Shown here: positions 30,630 to 33,162 of the stretch, piece by piece
Position numbering within the stretch: the stretch's first letter is position 1
Layout of the letters: the number at the start of each line of letters is the position of its first letter
Source: Streptomyces sp. T39
Lineage (GTDB): Bacteria > Actinomycetota > Actinomycetes > Streptomycetales > Streptomycetaceae
Assembly: GCF_008042045.1 (NCBI RefSeq)
Contig: NZ_RDBP01000012.1
Coordinates: 1,505,444-1,538,605, forward strand
DNA length: 33,162 bases
Direction: 5' to 3'
The notes under the pieces: generated by a model
The model's input: the letters and a program-made list of their open reading frames with translations, nothing else
Databases searched by the model: none
Told to the model about the DNA's origin: nothing
Program-made: the position numbers and the translations under genes

Positions 30630-30661
30630 CGGCCGGGCCCGACCTGCTCGGGCCCGGGCCG
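30630..30661 (-). terminator. Bulged hairpin at the metG end
   Basis: CGGCCGGGCCCGA (30630-30642) pairs with TCGGGCCCGGGCCG (30648-30661) with one bulged base; directly after the metG stop codon on the minus strand. Confidence 0.6.
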
Positions 30662-32281
30662 TCAGTCCTTCTTCGGGTCCTCCAGGCGGGGGAACAGCAC
30701 CGCGCCCTTCGTCACCGTCGCACCGGCGGGCAGCTGACCCCAGGTGCCCGCGTCCTGCACGCGCTGGCCGGCGAGCGCGCCGAGAGCCGCCTCGGCGCCC
30801 AGCGAGTCCCACAGCTTCTGGGACGTCTCGGGCATGATCGCGTTCAGCAGCACCGCGACCGCGCGCAGCGACTCGGCCGCCGTGTAGAGGATCGTCGCCA
30901 GACGCGCCCTGCCCTCGGGCGACTCGTCCTTCGCGACCTTCCACGGCTCCTGCTCCGTGATGTAGCCGTTGACCTGCTTCACGAAGTCGAAGACCGCCAG
31001 GATGCCGCCCTGGAAGTCCAGCTCCTCGCCGATCTTCCGGTCGGCCTCGGCGACGGCCCTCGCCAGACCGTCCTGCACCGCCTTCTCGGCATCGCCGGAG
31101 GCCGTGGCCTCGGGCAGGGCACCGCCGAAGTACTTGCCGACCATGGCGGCGACGCGCGAGGCGAGGTTGCCGTAGTCGTTGGCGAGCTCGGAGGTGTAGC
31201 GGGCGGTGAAGTCCTCCCAGGAGAACGACCCGTCGCTGCCGAAGGCGATCGCGCGCAGGAAGTACCAGCGGTACGCGTCGACGCCGAAGTGCGAGGTCAG
31301 GTCCTGCGGCTTGATGCCGGTCAGGTTCGACTTCGACATCTTCTCGCCACCGACCATCAGCCAGCCGTTGGCCGCGACCCGGCCCGGCACGGGGAGCCCC
31401 TGCGCCATCAGCATCGCGGGCCAGATCACCGCGTGGAAGCGGAGGATGTCCTTGCCGACCAGGTGCACGTTCGCGGGGAACGTCTCCTCGAACTTCGCGG
31501 GGTTCTCGTTGTAGCCGACCGCCGTCGCGTAGTTGAGCAGCGCGTCGACCCACACGTAGATGACGTGCTTGTCGTCCCACGGCACGGGGACGCCCCAGTC
31601 GAAGGTGGAACGCGAGATCGACAGGTCCTGCAGCCCCTGCTTGACGAAGTTCACGACCTCGTTGCGGGCGGACTCGGGCTGGATGAAGCCCGGGTCGGCC
31701 GCGTACAGGTCGAGCAGCTTCGGGCCGTACTCGGAGAGCTTGAAGAAGTAGTTCTCCTCCTTGAGGATCTCCACCGGCTTCTTGTGGATCGGGCACAGCT
31801 TGGTGCCGTCCTCGGCCTCGATGAGGTCGCCGGGGAGCTTGTACTCCTCGCAGCCGACGCAGTACGGGCCCTCGTATCCGCCCTTGTAGATCTCGCCCTT
31901 GTCGTACAGGTCCTGCACGAACTCCTGCACACGGTCCGTGTGCCGCTTCTCCGTGGTGCGGATGAAGTCGTCGTTCGCGATGTTCAGGTGCTCCCAGAGG
32001 GGCTTCCAGGCCTCCTCGACGAGCTTGTCGCACCAGGCCTGGGGCGTGACGTCGTGCGCCTCGGCCGTGCGCATGATCTTCTGACCGTGCTCGTCCGTGC
32101 CGGTGAGGTACCACACCTTCTCACCGCGCTGGCGGTGCCAGCGGGTGAGCACGTCGCCTGCGACGGTCGTATAGGCGTGGCCCAGGTGAGGAGCGTCGTT
32201 GACGTAGTAGATGGGGGTCGACACGTAGAACGCCTTCGCGTCTGCGCTCGTCCCCTGCTTCTCGGATCCAGTGGCCGCCAT
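30662..32281 (-). CDS. metG: Methionyl-tRNA synthetase
   Basis: Seen: 539 aa class I synthetase. ATP-binding HLGH is at 32-35 (a HIGH variant) in YYVNDAPHLGHAYT, and KMSKS is at 314-318. There is a single zinc knuckle in the connective domain: C141, C144, C163 and H166 in CVGC and CPIH. The alpha-helical anticodon-binding domain covers about 375-520. There is no C-terminal Arc1p-like tRNA-binding extension, so it is the short form, as usual in actinobacteria. Role: charges both initiator and elongator tRNA-Met. ATG 32281 has AGGA eight bases upstream. Its own terminators follow; upstream lies the terminator of the VWA gene, so it is a separate transcription unit. No T-box or riboswitch was seen in the short leader. 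Confidence 0.96.
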   Translation of the reverse strand: MAATGSEKQGTSADAKAFYVSTPIYYVNDAPHLGHAYTTVAGDVLTRWHRQRGEKVWYLTGTDEHGQKIMRTAEAHDVTPQAWCDKLVEEAWKPLWEHLNIANDDFIRTTEKRHTDRVQEFVQDLYDKGEIYKGGYEGPYCVGCEEYKLPGDLIEAEDGTKLCPIHKKPVEILKEENYFFKLSEYGPKLLDLYAADPGFIQPESARNEVVNFVKQGLQDLSISRSTFDWGVPVPWDDKHVIYVWVDALLNYATAVGYNENPAKFEETFPANVHLVGKDILRFHAVIWPAMLMAQGLPVPGRVAANGWLMVGGEKMSKSNLTGIKPQDLTSHFGVDAYRWYFLRAIAFGSDGSFSWEDFTARYTSELANDYGNLASRVAAMVGKYFGGALPEATASGDAEKAVQDGLARAVAEADRKIGEELDFQGGILAVFDFVKQVNGYITEQEPWKVAKDESPEGRARLATILYTAAESLRAVAVLLNAIMPETSQKLWDSLGAEAALGALAGQRVQDAGTWGQLPAGATVTKGAVLFPRLEDPKKD

Positions 32282-32349
32282 GGACGAAATCCTATCGGCC
32301 CCGGCGAGCGCCCTTCACCGCGCTGTGCCCCCGTCCCGGCCGTGGAACG

Positions 32350-32395
32350 CGCCCGGCCCCGCACCGCCGGTTTCGGGCGGGTGCGGGGCCGGGCG
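32350..32395 (-). terminator. Terminator of the VWA gene
   Basis: A 16-bp perfect outer stem (32350-32365 with 32380-32395), core CCCGGCCCCGCACC, plus a short inner pairing. It starts 20 bp after the VWA stop on the minus strand. Confidence 0.75.
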
Positions 32396-32414
32396 GGCCG
32401 GTTGCGGGGGCGGC

Positions 32415-33162
32415 TCAGGCGCCGCGCGCCGCCAGCCAGGGCGCGAGACCCTCCAGCAGGCCCGCGTACAGCTCGGCGTCGGTCAGCTCACGGGGAGCCG
32501 GGCCGGCGGGGAAGAAGCCGGCGTTCGGGACGGAGAGCTTGCGCAGGTAGTCGAACGCCTTGGCGTCGTGCTCGCCCCATGCCACGAACTGCCAGAAGAC
32601 CGGCCGGTCCGCGGCCTCCGCGAGCGCCGCGGTGGCGGCGGTCTTCGACTCCGGGGCGCCGTCGGTCTGGAAGATCACGAACGCGGGGTCGTCCGTGTCC
32701 GCCTCGGCGTGCAGCGCGAGCACCCGCTCGACGGCGAGGTGGTAGTTGGTGCGGCCCATCCGGCCGAGGCCGGCGTGCAGCTCGTCGATGCGGCCGTCGT
32801 GGGCGTCGAGCGTCAGCTCGCCGGTGCCGTCGACCTCGGTGGAGAAGAACACGACGTCGACGGTGGCGCGCTCGTCGAGGTGCGCGGCGAGGGCGAGCGC
32901 CTGCTCGCCGAGGCCCTGGGCGCTGCCGTCCTTGAAGTACGGCCGCATCGACCCGGACCGGTCCAGCACCAGGTACACCCGCGCCCGCGCCCCGGTGAGC
33001 TGCGCCTTCTTGAGCGCGGCACCCGCGGTCCGGTACGCGTCCACCACGAGCGGCGCCCGCGACTTCACCCGCGCGAGCCCGACGGCGGCCTTGCCGGCGG
33101 TGGCAGCGTCGCCTTCCGGCTCGGGGGTGGCTTCCGGCTCCGGGGTGGTGTCGGCCTCCGGG
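32415..33162 (-). CDS. TerF-like VWA-domain protein (cut by right edge)
   Basis: Seen: 249 codons open to the window end. The N-terminal visible part is a Pro/Glu/Ala-rich linker ([18 protein letters not shown]) followed by a VWA domain. That domain has the metal-ion adhesion motif [28 protein letters not shown] and [13 protein letters not shown], ending [24 protein letters not shown]. This is the VWA form found in TerF and other tellurite-resistance or stress-related ter proteins of actinobacteria. Function is poorly known; the family often works with TerD-like calcium-binding proteins. GTG 33068 could be a start but has a weak ribosome site, and the upstream linker is in frame, so the true start lies outside. 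Partial. Confidence 0.88.
   Translation of the reverse strand, partial: PEADTTPEPEATPEPEGDAATAGKAAVGLARVKSRAPLVVDAYRTAGAALKKAQLTGARARVYLVLDRSGSMRPYFKDGSAQGLGEQALALAAHLDERATVDVVFFSTEVDGTGELTLDAHDGRIDELHAGLGRMGRTNYHLAVERVLALHAEADTDDPAFVIFQTDGAPESKTAATAALAEAADRPVFWQFVAWGEHDAKAFDYLRKLSVPNAGFFPAGPAPRELTDAELYAGLLEGLAPWLAARGA

Noticed and set aside
32282..32414. T-box or other riboswitch in the metG leader
   Set aside because: The gap is mostly the terminator of the upstream gene; no T-box sequence or specifier-like structure is visible.

Overview
The window is chromosomal DNA from a Streptomyces or very close relative. It has very high GC with near-universal G/C third codon positions and many GTG starts. 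It carries Streptomyces-type gene sets: Ser/Thr kinases with an extracytoplasmic Pro/Thr tail, a mycothiol-dependent isomerase-like protein, and a PAS-GAF-SpoIIE-HATPase phosphatase. Gene content and order resemble, from memory, the origin-proximal core of the S. coelicolor chromosome (bkdABC, an orphan response regulator, acyl-CoA dehydrogenase, aspS, metG). A perfect 14-bp parS site at 8440-8453 supports an origin-proximal position.

Layout. 1-2153: two divergent Ser/Thr protein kinase genes. The first runs off the left edge; the second has lost its catalytic core and is frameshifted. 2178-3623: a minus-strand pair, PNPOx-fold protein then APH-like phosphotransferase. 3761-3850: three 30-bp tandem repeats. 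3877-4566: a NarL-type response regulator, divergent from bkdABC (4877-8424), the branched-chain 2-oxoacid dehydrogenase complex that makes branched acyl-CoA primers. 8440-8551: parS and two terminators. 8581-10580: a GntR/FCD regulator overlapping an MFS transporter. 10626-12933: MDMPI-like protein, nitrilase-family hydrolase and LURP-one-like protein.

13202-16804 looks like an accessory module inserted in this core. It encodes a small secreted four-cysteine protein, a 572-aa membrane-anchored protein of unknown function, a LolD/MacB-type ABC ATPase and the start of a MacB-type permease. Its right end is rearranged. About 160 bp of the permease gene appears inverted in place, the rest of that gene is missing, and the sequence then enters a thioredoxin-NHL gene just after its start, giving one continuous 867-codon chimeric ORF (16119-18722). 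The kinase deletion and this rearrangement could be real or assembly errors; both have precise junctions that reads can test.

18805-24232: a small alpha/beta protein, an M18 aminopeptidase, a FadE-type acyl-CoA dehydrogenase with a two-box operator-like sequence, an SseB-like protein and a pirin. 24256-24384: a three-armed repeat (37-bp arms) that can form a perfect long hairpin. 24416-33162: an AI-2E-family permease overlapping convergently a SpoIIE-type phosphatase, then aspS, an L,D-transpeptidase lipoprotein, metG, and a TerF-like VWA protein cut by the right edge. Several gene ends carry long perfect hairpins of 16-25 bp. No tRNA, rRNA, CRISPR array, insertion sequence or phage gene was seen.
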